Assembly (NCBI RefSeq): GCF_030413175.1
Contig: NZ_CP129212.1
Span: 1,054,001 to 1,118,000, forward strand
Direction: 5' to 3'
DNA from: Bradyrhizobium roseum
GTDB taxonomy: Bacteria > Pseudomonadota > Alphaproteobacteria > Rhizobiales > Xanthobacteraceae
Length of the DNA: 64,000 bases
The notes under the pieces are model-generated. The model had not been told where the DNA came from. It worked only from the letters and a program-made list of their open reading frames with translations, and made no database searches. The translations under genes and the position numbers were made by a program. Positions 26,380 through 35,851 of this stretch are shown here, one piece after another; positions within the stretch are counted from its first letter, which is position 1; each line of letters opens with the position of its first letter.

Positions 26380-27816
26380 ATGCGCTACCTGCCAGTGTTT
26401 CTGGATATGCAAAGCGGCAAGGTGCTGCTCGTTGGAGCGGGCGAACTCGTGCGCGCCAAATTGCGCCTGCTGGCGGCCGCCGGCGCGCACATCCGTTGGT
26501 ATGCCACTGACGGGAACCATGACCTCGCAGGTCTGGCTGCTGACGATGCCGCGCGGATCGAACTGGCCGAGGGCGATCCGCTGTCGGCCGATCTGTCCGG
26601 CATCATCGCGATCCTCTGCGCCGGCGCCGGCGATATCGGTGTTGCGATGTCGGTGCGGGCGAAGGCGCTGGGACTGCCCGCCAATGTCATGGACGATCTC
26701 GCGCACTCGACCTTCATCTTTCCCGCGATCGTCGATCGCGGCGACGTCGTCGTTGCCGTTGGAACCGGCGGCACATCTCCGGTCGTCGCGCGCCGCGTGC
26801 GCGAGCAGATCGAAGCGGTATTGCCGGCGCGCATCGGCGATCTCGCCACCTTCATCGGGCGCTTTCGCAAGGCGATGAATGCCCGCATTACCGAATTTCC
26901 GCTGCGTCGCCGTTTCTGGGAGCGCGTGGTCGATGGCCCGATCGGCGCGCTGGTGCTCGCCGGCCGCAAGGCCGAGGCAGAGAAAGCGTTGAACGACATC
27001 GCCGATCCCGCCGCCTTCGCCGGCGTGTCTGACGAGGGCAAGGCCGAAGGCCGCGTCACGCTGGTCGGCGCCGGGCCCGGCGATCCGGATCTGCTCACCG
27101 TCAAGGCGCTGCGCGCGCTGCAGGATGCCGACGTCGTTTTCTATGATGAACTGGTATCGCCGGAAATTCTCGATCGCATCCGCCGCGACGCATCGCGCGT
27201 TCCGGTTGGCCGCCGCATCGGCAAGCCCGGCATCGGCCAGGATGCGATCAACAAGCTGCTGATCGAGGCCGCACAATCCGGCCAGCGCGTGGTGCGGCTG
27301 AAGGGCGGCGATCCCTTCATCTTCGGCCGCGGCGGCGAGGAGATCGAGGCGTTGCGCGCCGCCGGCGTCGCCTATTCGGTGGTCCCCGGCATTACTGCAG
27401 GCCTCGGCGCCGCTGCGCAGTTCGAGGCGCCGCTGACCTATCGCCACGAGGCGCTGCGCATCACCTTCCTGACTGCGCACAAGGCCACCGACGCGGATGC
27501 CGTCGACTGGTCGGTGCTGACCGACAGCAAGATGACCATCGTGGTCTACATGGGCATGACGGCGGCGCCGTCGGTTCGGTCAGGGCTTTTGGCCGCCGGA
27601 CGATCGCCGGAGACGCCGGTCGGTATCTTCGCGCGCGTGACGCGGCCCGATGCCCAAGCCGTGGTCGGCACGCTCGAAGAGCTTCCCGCGCTGGTCGAAA
27701 AAATCGATGGCGGCCCCGCCATCCTCATCATCGGCGACGTCGTCGCGCATTCCGCGCCGTGGCGCGAGGCCAACGCCGGTCACATCATCTCCAAACTGCT
27801 GGATGCCGCTGAATGA
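26380..27816 (+). CDS. cysG: Siroheme synthase (CysG: dehydrogenase/ferrochelatase plus SUMT)
   Basis: A 478-residue bifunctional enzyme. Residues about 1-200 are the precorrin-2 dehydrogenase/sirohydrochlorin ferrochelatase part (N-terminal NAD motif VLLVGAGELVRAK, 'AVGTGGTSPVVARRVREQIE'). Residues about 215-460 are uroporphyrinogen-III C-methyltransferase ('LVGAGPGDPDLLTVKALR', 'RLKGGDPFIFGRGGEE', 'VVPGITAGLGAA'). It makes siroheme for the sulfite reductase two genes downstream. The start is the ATG at 26380, after ggggga. It overlaps the next gene by 4 bp. Confidence 0.93.
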   Translation: MRYLPVFLDMQSGKVLLVGAGELVRAKLRLLAAAGAHIRWYATDGNHDLAGLAADDAARIELAEGDPLSADLSGIIAILCAGAGDIGVAMSVRAKALGLPANVMDDLAHSTFIFPAIVDRGDVVVAVGTGGTSPVVARRVREQIEAVLPARIGDLATFIGRFRKAMNARITEFPLRRRFWERVVDGPIGALVLAGRKAEAEKALNDIADPAAFAGVSDEGKAEGRVTLVGAGPGDPDLLTVKALRALQDADVVFYDELVSPEILDRIRRDASRVPVGRRIGKPGIGQDAINKLLIEAAQSGQRVVRLKGGDPFIFGRGGEEIEALRAAGVAYSVVPGITAGLGAAAQFEAPLTYRHEALRITFLTAHKATDADAVDWSVLTDSKMTIVVYMGMTAAPSVRSGLLAAGRSPETPVGIFARVTRPDAQAVVGTLEELPALVEKIDGGPAILIIGDVVAHSAPWREANAGHIISKLLDAAE

Positions 27817-28124
27817 CCTCTCCGCTTCAACAAAAAATCAAGATCACCGGTCCCTCGATGGTCACCGCCAACCGCACCTCGGACGGCATCGTGATCTATC
27901 GCACCGCGCAGCAGGGCTGGTCGGCGAACCTGTCGGACGCCGCGATTGTGCGCACCTCCGACGAGGCGCGGGTGCTGCTCAACGAAGCCAACGCCGACGA
28001 CGTCGGTGCGATCGGTGCCTACATTGCGCCCGTTGAACTCGAGGATGGCGGCGAGATCAAGCCCGGCAACTTGCGCGAACATATCCGCTCGAAGGGTCTC
28101 ACCATCGACCTGCTTCCGGCTTGA
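27813..28124 (+). CDS. DUF2849 domain-containing protein
   Basis: A 103-residue soluble protein matching DUF2849 ('TANRTSDGIVIYRTAQQGWSANLSDAAIV...LREHIRSKG'). It sits between cysG and cysI and overlaps cysG by 4 bp. This placement recurs in alphaproteobacterial sulfur operons (general knowledge). An accessory role in sulfite reduction is plausible but unproven. Confidence 0.85.
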   Translation: MTSPLQQKIKITGPSMVTANRTSDGIVIYRTAQQGWSANLSDAAIVRTSDEARVLLNEANADDVGAIGAYIAPVELEDGGEIKPGNLREHIRSKGLTIDLLPA

Positions 28125-28136
28125 GGCTGATTTATC

Positions 28137-29792
28137 ATGTATGCTTATGACGAACTCGATCGCACGCTGATCAATGAGCGCGTGTCCGAATTCCGCGACC
28201 AGGTGAAGCGCCGGCTCTCCGGCGAACTCACCGAGGACGAATTCAAGATGCTGCGGCTGCAGAACGGCGTCTATCTGCAACTGCACGCCTACATGTTCCG
28301 TGTCGCGATTCCCTACGGCACGCTGTCGTCGAAGCAGTTGCGGCGGCTGGCGCATGTCGGGCGCCGCTACGACCGCGGCTACGGCCATTTCACCACAAGG
28401 CAGAACATCCAGTTCAACTGGATCAAGCTGTCCGACCTGCCGGACGCGCTGGCCGACCTTGCCGACGTCGGCATCCACGCCATGCAGACTTCCGGCAACA
28501 ACATGCGCAACGTCACCTCCGACCAGTGGGCCGGCGTCGCGCCGGGCGAAGTCGAGGATCCCCGCATCTGGTCGGAGATCCTGCGCCAGCACACCACGCT
28601 GCATCCGGAGTTCTCGTTCCTGCCGCGCAAGTTCAAGATCGCGATCACGGCGTCCGAGCACGACCGCGCCGCCATCAAGGTCCACGACATCGGGTTGCGC
28701 CTGCACAAGAACGCCGACGGCGAAACCGGCTTCGAGGTGCTGGTCGGCGGCGGCCTCGGCCGCACGCCGTTCATCGGCAAAACCATCAAGCCGTTCGTGC
28801 TGGGCCGCGACATCCTGAGCTATGTCGAGGCGATCCTGCGCGTCTACAACCAGTACGGCCGCCGCGACAACATCTACAAGGCCCGCATCAAGATCCTGGT
28901 CCATGAACTCGGCATCGAGAAGTTCTCGCGCGAGGTCGATGAGGAATGGAAGCAGATGGACGGCGGCGGGCTGACGCTCGATCATTCCGTCGTCGAGGAG
29001 GTGCGCTCGCGCTTCTCTTATCCTCCTTACGAAAAGCTGCCGCATATGCCGGACGAGCTGAAGCAGGCGGCTGCAGATCCTTTGTTCGAGCGCTGGCGCA
29101 AGAATTCGGTGGCCCCGCACAAGGTGCAGGGCTATTCGATCGTGACGCTGTCGCTGAAGCCGGTCGGCGGCCCGCCCGGCGACGCCACCGCCGACCAGAT
29201 GGACGCGGTCGCCGATCTCGCCGACAAGTATTCGTTCGGCGAAATCCGCGTCGGCCACGAGCAGAACCTGGCGCTGCCGCATGTCGCCAAGCGCGACCTG
29301 CCAAAACTCTGGCGGGCGCTCGACCGTCTTGGGCTCGCCACGCCGAACGTCAATCTCGTCACCGACATCATCGCCTGCCCGGGGCTGGACTATTGCTCGC
29401 TGGCCAATGCGCGCTCGATCCCGATCGCGCAGGAACTGACCAGGCGTTTTGCCAACCACGACACCGCCGAGATGATCGGCCGGCTGCACATCAACATCTC
29501 CGGCTGCATCAATGCCTGCGGCCATCACCATGTCGGCCATATCGGCATTCTCGGCGTCGAGAAGAACGGCGAGGAATTTTACCAGATTACGATCGGCGGC
29601 CGCGCCGACGAGCACGCGCAGATGGGCGAGCTGATCGGTCCCGCCGTTCCCTATGCGGAGGTCGCCGACGTGATCGAAGACATCGTCGAAGCCTATCTCG
29701 CCCTGCGCGACCGTCCCGGGGAACTGTTCGTCGACACGGTGAAGCGCCTGGGCGTCGAGCCATTCAAGGAGCGGGTCTATGCCACTCGTTAA
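28137..29792 (+). CDS. cysI: Assimilatory sulfite reductase hemoprotein (nitrite/sulfite reductase family)
   Basis: A 551-residue siroheme/[4Fe-4S] enzyme reducing sulfite to sulfide in the cytosol. It has the twin ferredoxin-like and siroheme repeats. The Fe-S/siroheme ligands lie in 'IACPGLDYCSLA' (C-x5-C) and 'NISGCINACGHHHVGHIG' (C-x3-C), near residues 417-465. 'GYGHFTTRQNIQFNW' near 80 holds substrate/siroheme-binding basic residues. Family members reduce nitrite or sulfite, and the operon context with cysG and cysH decides for sulfite. Its 3' end overlaps DUF934 by 14 bp. Confidence 0.92.
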   Translation: MYAYDELDRTLINERVSEFRDQVKRRLSGELTEDEFKMLRLQNGVYLQLHAYMFRVAIPYGTLSSKQLRRLAHVGRRYDRGYGHFTTRQNIQFNWIKLSDLPDALADLADVGIHAMQTSGNNMRNVTSDQWAGVAPGEVEDPRIWSEILRQHTTLHPEFSFLPRKFKIAITASEHDRAAIKVHDIGLRLHKNADGETGFEVLVGGGLGRTPFIGKTIKPFVLGRDILSYVEAILRVYNQYGRRDNIYKARIKILVHELGIEKFSREVDEEWKQMDGGGLTLDHSVVEEVRSRFSYPPYEKLPHMPDELKQAAADPLFERWRKNSVAPHKVQGYSIVTLSLKPVGGPPGDATADQMDAVADLADKYSFGEIRVGHEQNLALPHVAKRDLPKLWRALDRLGLATPNVNLVTDIIACPGLDYCSLANARSIPIAQELTRRFANHDTAEMIGRLHINISGCINACGHHHVGHIGILGVEKNGEEFYQITIGGRADEHAQMGELIGPAVPYAEVADVIEDIVEAYLALRDRPGELFVDTVKRLGVEPFKERVYATR

Positions 29793-30294
29793 GAACGCAA
29801 GAATAGCGACCGATCTGTTCGTCCATGTCGCCGACGGTGCGGAATTGCCCGGTGACGGCGACGTCCTGGTTTCGGCCCAGCGCCTGCTTGACGACCCCGA
29901 GACGCTGCTGAAGCGGCCGGGCAAGGTCGGCGTGGTCTGGCCGAACAACCGCGCCGTCGATGATCTCGTGCCTCATCTCAACCGCCTGGCCGCGGTAGCG
30001 CTGGTATTTCCGTCGTTCCGCGACGGTCGCGCCTACAGCCAGGCGCGGCTTTTGCGCGAACGGCACGGCTATGACGGCGAATTGCGCGCCACCGGCCAGG
30101 TGCTGCGCGACCAGTTTGTCTTCATGGTCCGGGCCGGCTTTGATGCGTTCGACGTCAAGAAGGACGCGGACGCGGACGCGTTCGCCGAGACGGTAAAGCG
30201 CTATTCGGTATTCTATCAGCCGACCGGCGACGGCCGTGTCGCCGCGTTCAATCGGCGGATGCAGTTGCGTCACTCGGAGAGCGCCGGCCAGTGA
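29779..30294 (+). CDS. DUF934 domain-containing protein
   Basis: A 171-residue soluble protein of the DUF934 family ('VGVVWPNNRAVDDLVPHLNRLAAVALVFPSFRDGRAYSQARLLRER'). Annotation pipelines often label it an oxidoreductase of the cysteine operon. It overlaps both neighbours (14 bp with cysI, 4 bp with cysH), so translation is tightly coupled. A proposed role is electron delivery or assembly for CysI, but no cofactor motif is visible. Confidence 0.88.
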   Translation: MPLVKNARIATDLFVHVADGAELPGDGDVLVSAQRLLDDPETLLKRPGKVGVVWPNNRAVDDLVPHLNRLAAVALVFPSFRDGRAYSQARLLRERHGYDGELRATGQVLRDQFVFMVRAGFDAFDVKKDADADAFAETVKRYSVFYQPTGDGRVAAFNRRMQLRHSESAGQ

Positions 30295-31022
30295 GCATGA
30301 CTGCACAGCAGGTGCTGGTTCCGGAAGCGGCGATAGCTTCGCAGGCACGGTCGCTCGATCTGGCGCTGCGCGCTGCGTCCCCGGCGGAAGTCATCAAGAC
30401 CGCATTGAAGACCGTCGGCCGCGAGAATCTTGCGCTGGTCTCGTCGTTCGGCACTGAATCGGCGGCGCTGCTCAGAGTGATGGCGGGTGTGGATTCCGCC
30501 ATCCCGGTGGTGTTCCTCGATACCGGCTGGCTGTTTGAGGAAACGCTCGCCTATCGCGACGCGCTGATTGCCACGCTCGGTCTTACCGACGTCCGCTCGA
30601 TCCAGCCGCTGGACGAAAACTTGACCCGCGAAGACCCCGACCGCGAATTGTGGTTTTCCGATCCCGACGCCTGCTGCCGCATCCGCAAGGTCGAGCCGCT
30701 GGCGCGAGCGTTGAAACCGTTCTCGGCATGGATCAATGGTCGCAAGCGCTTTCAGGGTGGTGCGCGCGCGGACATTCCCGTTGTCGAGGACGACGGCACG
30801 AAGTTGAAGTTCAATCCGTTCGCCAATGTGTCGCGCGAAGAAATCGAGGCGATCTACAAGCTCGCCAAACTACCGCCACATCCGCTGGTCGCCTCGGGCT
30901 ACCTCTCGGTCGGTTGCATGCCGTGCTCGAGCCGCGCCGCAGCGGATGAGGACGCCCGCGCCGGCCGCTGGCGCGGCAGGCAGAAGACTGAATGTGGCAT
31001 CCACACGACGAAAACTTCCTAG
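30291..31022 (+). CDS. cysH: Assimilatory adenylylsulfate (APS) reductase, CysH family
   Basis: A 243-residue enzyme reducing activated sulfate to sulfite with thioredoxin. It has the signature of the iron-sulfur, APS-specific type: 'CCRIRKVEPL' near residue 125 and 'GCMPCSS' near 206, together giving four Fe-S cysteines. The catalytic Cys lies in 'KTECGIHT' near the C-terminus. 'SSFGTESAALL' near 49 is the phosphate loop. The start is GTG at 30291 overlapping the previous stop; the ATG at 30297 is an alternative. It is the last reductive gene before the sulfate uptake genes. Confidence 0.92.
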   Translation: MSMTAQQVLVPEAAIASQARSLDLALRAASPAEVIKTALKTVGRENLALVSSFGTESAALLRVMAGVDSAIPVVFLDTGWLFEETLAYRDALIATLGLTDVRSIQPLDENLTREDPDRELWFSDPDACCRIRKVEPLARALKPFSAWINGRKRFQGGARADIPVVEDDGTKLKFNPFANVSREEIEAIYKLAKLPPHPLVASGYLSVGCMPCSSRAAADEDARAGRWRGRQKTECGIHTTKTS

Positions 31023-31158
31023 GTTGCTCGCTTCTTAGGACAACGCGGCTGCCGGACCGCAAACAATGAAATGCGGTTTCGTTGACTAAGCGGCCATTCG
31101 CCGCGACTTATGCGTCCGTGTTTGATGTATGCTTCATCCAGCCGAATGGAGATCAACG

Positions 31159-32148
31159 ATGATCCGTCGCATTCTGCCGCTCTTCGCGGGACTGCTCTGG
31201 GCAAGCTCAGCGTTTGCCGCAGATGTTACCCTGCTCAACGTGTCCTACGATCCGACCCGCGAACTCTATGCCGATTTCAACAAGGCGTTTGTCGCGGCCT
31301 ATAGTAAGGAAACCGGCAAGAGCGTCGAGATCAAACAGTCGCACGGCGGTTCCGGCTCGCAGGCGCGCTCGGTGATCGACGGGCTGCAGGCCGACGTCGT
31401 GACGCTGGCGCTGGCCTATGACATCGACGCCATCGCAGCCAAGGGCCTCGTGGCGCCGGATTGGCAGAAGAAGCTGTCGCTCAACGCATCGCCCTATACC
31501 TCGACCATCGTGTTCCTGGTCCGCAAGGGCAATCCCAAGGCCATCAAGGACTGGGACGATTTGATCAAGTCGAACGTGCAGGTGATCACGCCGAACCCGA
31601 AGACCTCCGGCGGCGCCCGCTGGAATTATCTGGCGGCGTGGGGCTTTGCGGAAAAGAAATACGGCTCCGCCGACAAGGCCAAGAAATTCGTTGCCGATCT
31701 GTTCAAGAACGTGCCGGTGCTGGATACCGGCGCGCGCGGCTCCACCGTGACCTTCGTCGAGCGCGGCGTCGGAGACGTGCTGCTGGCGTGGGAGAACGAG
31801 GCGTTCCTGGCGCAGCGCGAATTCGGCAAGGACAAGTTCGAGATCGTGGCGCCGCCGCTGTCGATCCTGGCCGAGCCGCCGGTCGCCGTCGTCGACAAGG
31901 TTGCCGACAAGAAGGGGACGCGGGCGGCCGCCGAGGCCTACCTGAAATATTGGTATACCAAGGAAGGTCAGGAAATCGCCGCACGCAACTCCTACCGTCC
32001 GCGCGATTCGGAGATTGCGAAGGAGTACGAAAAATCCTTTGCCAAGGTCGAACTTTTTACCATCGACGACGTTTTCGGTGGTTGGACCAAGGCGCAGAAA
32101 GATCACTTCGGCGAAGGCGGCATTTTCGACCAGATTTACAAGAATTGA
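31159..32148 (+). CDS. Sulfate ABC transporter substrate-binding protein (Sbp/CysP)
   Basis: A 329-residue periplasmic protein with a Sec signal (residues 1-21, [20 protein letters not shown]). It has the family signature '[39 protein letters not shown]' near residues 55-95 and '[19 protein letters not shown]' near 200. It captures sulfate or thiosulfate for the CysTWA transporter encoded next. The ATG at 31159 is chosen over an upstream frame start at 31129. A 136-bp gap after cysH may hold its own promoter. Confidence 0.94.
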   Translation: MIRRILPLFAGLLWASSAFAADVTLLNVSYDPTRELYADFNKAFVAAYSKETGKSVEIKQSHGGSGSQARSVIDGLQADVVTLALAYDIDAIAAKGLVAPDWQKKLSLNASPYTSTIVFLVRKGNPKAIKDWDDLIKSNVQVITPNPKTSGGARWNYLAAWGFAEKKYGSADKAKKFVADLFKNVPVLDTGARGSTVTFVERGVGDVLLAWENEAFLAQREFGKDKFEIVAPPLSILAEPPVAVVDKVADKKGTRAAAEAYLKYWYTKEGQEIAARNSYRPRDSEIAKEYEKSFAKVELFTIDDVFGGWTKAQKDHFGEGGIFDQIYKN

Positions 32149-32202
32149 TCTGGTCGCAAATATTCTGGTTAAGAGTCGGCCGTCGCGAAAGCAGGGGGAT
32201 TT

Positions 32203-33039
32203 GTGAGCACAGCGGTCGCGCGGCGAAGCAGCTTGCCGGGATTTGGTCTCACCATGGGACTGACCCTGACATGGCTCTCGATCATCATCCTGATTCCGCT
32301 GGCCGGCCTGTTCCTCAAGACGCTCGAGTTGTCGCCCGCGCAATTCTGGGAAATCCTGACCAGCCGCCGCACGCTGAACGCACTGAAGATCTCGTTCGGC
32401 CTTTCCTTTGCGGCGGCCTGCGTCAACCTGGTGATGGGCACGATCATCGTCTGGGCGTTGGTGCGCTATCGCTTTCCGGGCCGGCGTCTGTTCGACGCCA
32501 TCGTCGACATTCCCTTTGCGCTGCCGACCGCGGTCGCGGGGGTGGCGCTCACGCAATTGTTCGCAACTAAAGGCTGGCTCGGCGGACCGCTGGCCGAGCT
32601 CGGCATCAAGGTCGCGTTCACGCCGATCGGCATTTTCATTGCGATGGTCTTCATCGGCATCCCCTTCGTGGTGCGGACGGTGCAGCCGGTGCTGATCGAT
32701 CTCGACCCCGAGATCGAGGAGGCGGCCGCGAGCCTCGGCGCCAACCGGTGGCACACGGTGTTCCGCGTGATCATGCCCAGCCTGACGCCGGCGCTGTTGA
32801 CCGGCTTTGCGCTGGCGTTCGCGCGCGCGGTCGGCGAATACGGCTCGGTGATCTTCATCGCCGGCAACCTGCCGAATGTCTCGGAAATCGCGCCGCTTTT
32901 GATCGTGATCCGGCTATCCGAATTCCGCTATGCCGATGCGACCGCGATCGCCGTCATCATGTTGCTGGCGTCGTTTTTGATCATCCTGATCGTCAATCGC
33001 CTGCAACGCTGGGCGCAAACCCGCGTTCCCGCGCACTGA
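32203..33039 (+). CDS. cysT: Sulfate ABC transporter permease CysT (CysU)
   Basis: A 278-residue inner-membrane permease with about six membrane helices. The cytoplasmic EAA loop appears as '[30 protein letters not shown]' near residue 175. It starts with GTG at 32203, after agggggattt. It pairs with CysW as the transport channel for sulfate delivered by the binding protein. Confidence 0.93.
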   Translation: MSTAVARRSSLPGFGLTMGLTLTWLSIIILIPLAGLFLKTLELSPAQFWEILTSRRTLNALKISFGLSFAAACVNLVMGTIIVWALVRYRFPGRRLFDAIVDIPFALPTAVAGVALTQLFATKGWLGGPLAELGIKVAFTPIGIFIAMVFIGIPFVVRTVQPVLIDLDPEIEEAAASLGANRWHTVFRVIMPSLTPALLTGFALAFARAVGEYGSVIFIAGNLPNVSEIAPLLIVIRLSEFRYADATAIAVIMLLASFLIILIVNRLQRWAQTRVPAH

Positions 33040-33050
33040 GGGCCCGGACG

Positions 33051-34019
33051 ATGTCGATGCCATCCAGCTTCGTGACGCCGGCGCCGCTGAGAACTTACGC
33101 CTCGGCCGTTGACCTCTCGGTCTCGCCGCCGTCGACACGCGAGGCCGGCGAGCGGGCGCGCGCGATTGCGTCGCCTCGGGACCTGCGGACCGAGCCCGGA
33201 CCGGTGCGCTTCATCATCATCGCGCTCGCCGTCAGCTTCCTCACCATCTTCGTCGTGCTGCCGCTGGTCGTGGTGTTCGCCTCGGCCTTTTCAAAGGGCA
33301 TCACGGCCTATTTCACCGCGCTCGCCGAGCCGGAGGCGCTGTCGGCGATCAAGCTGACGTTGCTGGTCGCGGCGATCTCGGTCACGCTCAACCTCGTGTT
33401 CGGCGTGATCGCGGCCTGGGCGATCGCCAAGTTCGACTTCCGCGGCAAGACGTTTTTGATCACGCTGATCGACCTGCCGTTCTCGGTCAGCCCCGTCATC
33501 TCCGGCCTCGTCTTCGTGCTGTTGTTCGGCGCGCAGGGATACTTTGGCACTTGGCTGCAGGCGCGCGACATCCACATCCTGTTCGCAGTGCCCGGCATTG
33601 CGCTGGCGACCATCTTCGTGACGTTTCCCTTTGTCGCCCGTTCGCTCATACCGCTGATGCAGGAGCAGGGCACGCAGGAGGAAGAAGCCGCGATCTCGCT
33701 CGGCGCCTCAGGCCTGCAGACCTTCTTCCGCGTCACCCTGCCCAATATCAAATGGGGCCTGCTGTATGGCGTATTGCTGTGCAACGCCCGCGCCATGGGC
33801 GAGTTCGGCGCCGTATCGGTGGTCTCGGGCCATATCCGCGGCGAGACCAACACCATGCCGCTGCTGGTCGAAATCCTCTATAACGAGTATCAGTTCGTGG
33901 CGTCGTTTGCGATTGCCTCGCTGCTGGCGATGCTGGCCCTGATCACGCTGGTGGTGAAAACCGTGCTCGAGCAGCGGCTGGACGAAGGACAGATAAGGGA
34001 CGATTCCGGTGACCATTGA
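33051..34019 (+). CDS. cysW: Sulfate ABC transporter permease CysW
   Basis: A 322-residue permease. A roughly 50-residue polar N-terminus precedes the first membrane helix ('[27 protein letters not shown]'). The EAA loop is '[31 protein letters not shown]' near residue 210. It starts at the ATG at 33051, 11 bp after cysT, and overlaps cysA by 11 bp. The long N-terminal extension exceeds that of E. coli CysW, so a later start remains possible. Confidence 0.92.
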   Translation: MSMPSSFVTPAPLRTYASAVDLSVSPPSTREAGERARAIASPRDLRTEPGPVRFIIIALAVSFLTIFVVLPLVVVFASAFSKGITAYFTALAEPEALSAIKLTLLVAAISVTLNLVFGVIAAWAIAKFDFRGKTFLITLIDLPFSVSPVISGLVFVLLFGAQGYFGTWLQARDIHILFAVPGIALATIFVTFPFVARSLIPLMQEQGTQEEEAAISLGASGLQTFFRVTLPNIKWGLLYGVLLCNARAMGEFGAVSVVSGHIRGETNTMPLLVEILYNEYQFVASFAIASLLAMLALITLVVKTVLEQRLDEGQIRDDSGDH

Positions 34020-35058
34020 AGTCAGAAACATCGTCAAGAAGTTCGGCGCGTTTGCAGCGCTCGACAATGTCGACCTGAAGGTCGGCAAGGGCGAACTGCT
34101 GGCGTTGCTCGGCCCGTCGGGGTCGGGCAAGACCACGCTGCTGCGGATCATCGCCGGCCTCGACTGGCCGGACGCCGGCGAGGTGCGGATCGACGGCGAG
34201 GACGCGCTGGGACGCGGCGCCAGCGAGCGTCACGTCGGGTTTGTTTTCCAGCACTACGCGCTGTTCCGCCACATGACGGTGTTCGAGAACGTCGCCTTCG
34301 GCTTGCGCGTGCAGCCGCGCGCCGTCCGCAAGGACGAGGCCACAATCCGCGCCCGCGTCAAGGAATTGCTCGATCTGGTGCAACTCGACTGGCTGGCCAA
34401 CCGCTACCCCAGCCAGTTGTCCGGCGGCCAGCGGCAGCGCATCGCGCTGGCCCGCGCGCTCGCGATCGAGCCGCGCATCCTGCTGCTCGACGAGCCGTTT
34501 GGGGCGCTCGACGCCAAAGTGCGCAAGGAACTGCGGCAATGGCTGCGCTCGCTGCATTCCGAAATTCACGTCACCTCGATCTTCGTCACCCACGACCAGG
34601 AAGAGGCGCTGGAAGTCGCCAACCGCGTGGTGGTGATGGACAAAGGTCATATTGAGCAGATCGGAACGCCCGGCGACGTCTACGACAATCCCGCGTCCGC
34701 CTTCGTCCACGGCTTCATCGGCGAATCTATCGTCCTGCCGGTGGAGGTTTCCGGCGGTTCGGTGCGGCTCGGCGGCCGGCCGCTCAACATCGCCGCCGAT
34801 GGCGCAGTCTCGGGCGCCTCAAGACTGTTCGTTCGCCGTCACGATATGCAGATCGGCCCGGCGGGAACCGGCTCGCTGGAAGGCGCCGTGCGCCATGTCC
34901 GCTCGTTCGGCCCGATCCAGCGGGCGGAAATCGCGCTGTCGGGCGGCGAGGGCAAGACCGTGATCGAAATCGACGCCCCCCGCGACCGGGAACTGCAAGC
35001 CGGCGAGATCATCAGCCTGCAGCCCCGCCGTTATCGGATATTTGCGGTCCAAGAATAG
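34009..35058 (+). CDS. cysA: Sulfate ABC transporter ATP-binding protein CysA
   Basis: A 349-residue ATPase energising sulfate/thiosulfate import. It has Walker [10 protein letters not shown] (about residues 33-41), Q-loop '[14 protein letters not shown]', signature [15 protein letters not shown] (about 135-149), Walker [13 protein letters not shown] and the switch His in '[12 protein letters not shown]'. A C-terminal regulatory TOBE-like domain starts near 240. The GTG start at 34009 lies inside the 3' end of cysW. It is the last gene of the rightward operon. Confidence 0.95.
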   Translation: MTIEVRNIVKKFGAFAALDNVDLKVGKGELLALLGPSGSGKTTLLRIIAGLDWPDAGEVRIDGEDALGRGASERHVGFVFQHYALFRHMTVFENVAFGLRVQPRAVRKDEATIRARVKELLDLVQLDWLANRYPSQLSGGQRQRIALARALAIEPRILLLDEPFGALDAKVRKELRQWLRSLHSEIHVTSIFVTHDQEEALEVANRVVVMDKGHIEQIGTPGDVYDNPASAFVHGFIGESIVLPVEVSGGSVRLGGRPLNIAADGAVSGASRLFVRRHDMQIGPAGTGSLEGAVRHVRSFGPIQRAEIALSGGEGKTVIEIDAPRDRELQAGEIISLQPRRYRIFAVQE

Positions 35059-35065
35059 GGTCGCC

Positions 35066-35140
35066 GTCATTCCGGGGCGATGCGCAGCATCGAACCTGGA
35101 ATCCCAAGATTCCGGGTTCGCTTCGCGCCCCGGAACGACC
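35066..35140. repeat. REP-like palindrome, 'ccggggcg' family (copy A)
   Basis: Outer arms 'gtcattccggggcg' and 'cgccccggaacgac' with nested 'aacctggaatc' and 'gattccgggtt' arms give a two-level imperfect hairpin downstream of cysA. It is the same family as the copy at 51988-52099. Confidence 0.6.
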
Positions 35141-35228
35141 GTTGATTGGCTCCCGCGTTCACCATTCAGCCACTGTTGATATGCAACAACGGCCGCATTC
35201 AGCCTTTCAGATTCGGGGGATTTTTGCA

Positions 35229-35726
35229 TTGAAACGGGCGACCACCGCCATCATCGGGCTTTTGCTGCTGGCCGGCTGTTCGGCCGACGTCAAGGTTCCC
35301 GAGCAGCCGTCCATGTATGCCGACATGGCGCAACCCGGCGCCAGGCTTGATACGGCCGCTGCCGCAATCATGATCTCGCAATACCGCCAGAACAACGGCC
35401 TCGGCACGGTCGTGGTCGATCCCGAACTGACCAGGCTGGCCGAGCAGCAGTCGCAGGCGATGGCGGCCCGCAACAAGATGGACCACAATGTGAAGGGTCC
35501 GCTCGACAAGCGGCTCAGCGCCGCCGGTTATCCTGCCACCGTTGCGGTCGAAAACATCTCGGCCGGCTACCACACGCTGGCGGAGGCCTTTTCCGGCTGG
35601 CGCGACTCGCCGCCGCACAAGGCCAATATGCTGAAAAGCGGTGTCACAAAATTGGGCATCGCGGCGACCTATGCGCCGAACGTCAAATACAAGGTGTTCT
35701 GGACCCTCATCCTGGCATCGACCTGA
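35229..35726 (+). CDS. CAP-domain (SCP/PR1) lipoprotein
   Basis: A 165-residue exported protein. The N-terminus 'LKRATTAIIGLLLLAGC' is a lipoprotein signal with the lipidated Cys near residue 17. A CAP domain follows ('AAAIMISQYRQNNGLGTVVVDPELTRLAEQQSQAMAARNKMDHN', 'AVENISAGYHTLAEAFSGWRDSPPHKANMLKSGVTKLGIA'). His and Glu residues of the CAP cavity are present. The TTG at 35229 is the start that puts the signal peptide at the N-terminus; the open frame begins upstream at 35142. Function of bacterial CAP proteins is mostly unknown. Confidence 0.78.
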   Translation: MKRATTAIIGLLLLAGCSADVKVPEQPSMYADMAQPGARLDTAAAAIMISQYRQNNGLGTVVVDPELTRLAEQQSQAMAARNKMDHNVKGPLDKRLSAAGYPATVAVENISAGYHTLAEAFSGWRDSPPHKANMLKSGVTKLGIAATYAPNVKYKVFWTLILAST

Positions 35727-35851
35727 AGCTGGCCCGCTCACGGGCCCGCCGCTTCACAAAACGGTAAACTCGGCGTGATCCTTGCTTCGATCTCGCCGAT
35801 TGACGCCGTTGCGAACTGCCGCCACGGTGCCGGCCAATTGCCCACGGATCG

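Noticed and set aside
27780..29948. 722-codon minus-strand frame
   Set aside because: It is antisense to cysI and its neighbours, which have clear motifs; its composition is typical of a shadow frame.
31023..31158. Possible riboswitch or terminator between cysH and the sulfate-binding protein gene
   Set aside because: Only a weak CCGCA/TGCGG hairpin with a short T tract is visible, and no SAM-II or other aptamer pattern could be recognised.
31207..32754. 515-codon minus-strand frame
   Set aside because: Shadow of the sulfate-binding protein and CysT genes.
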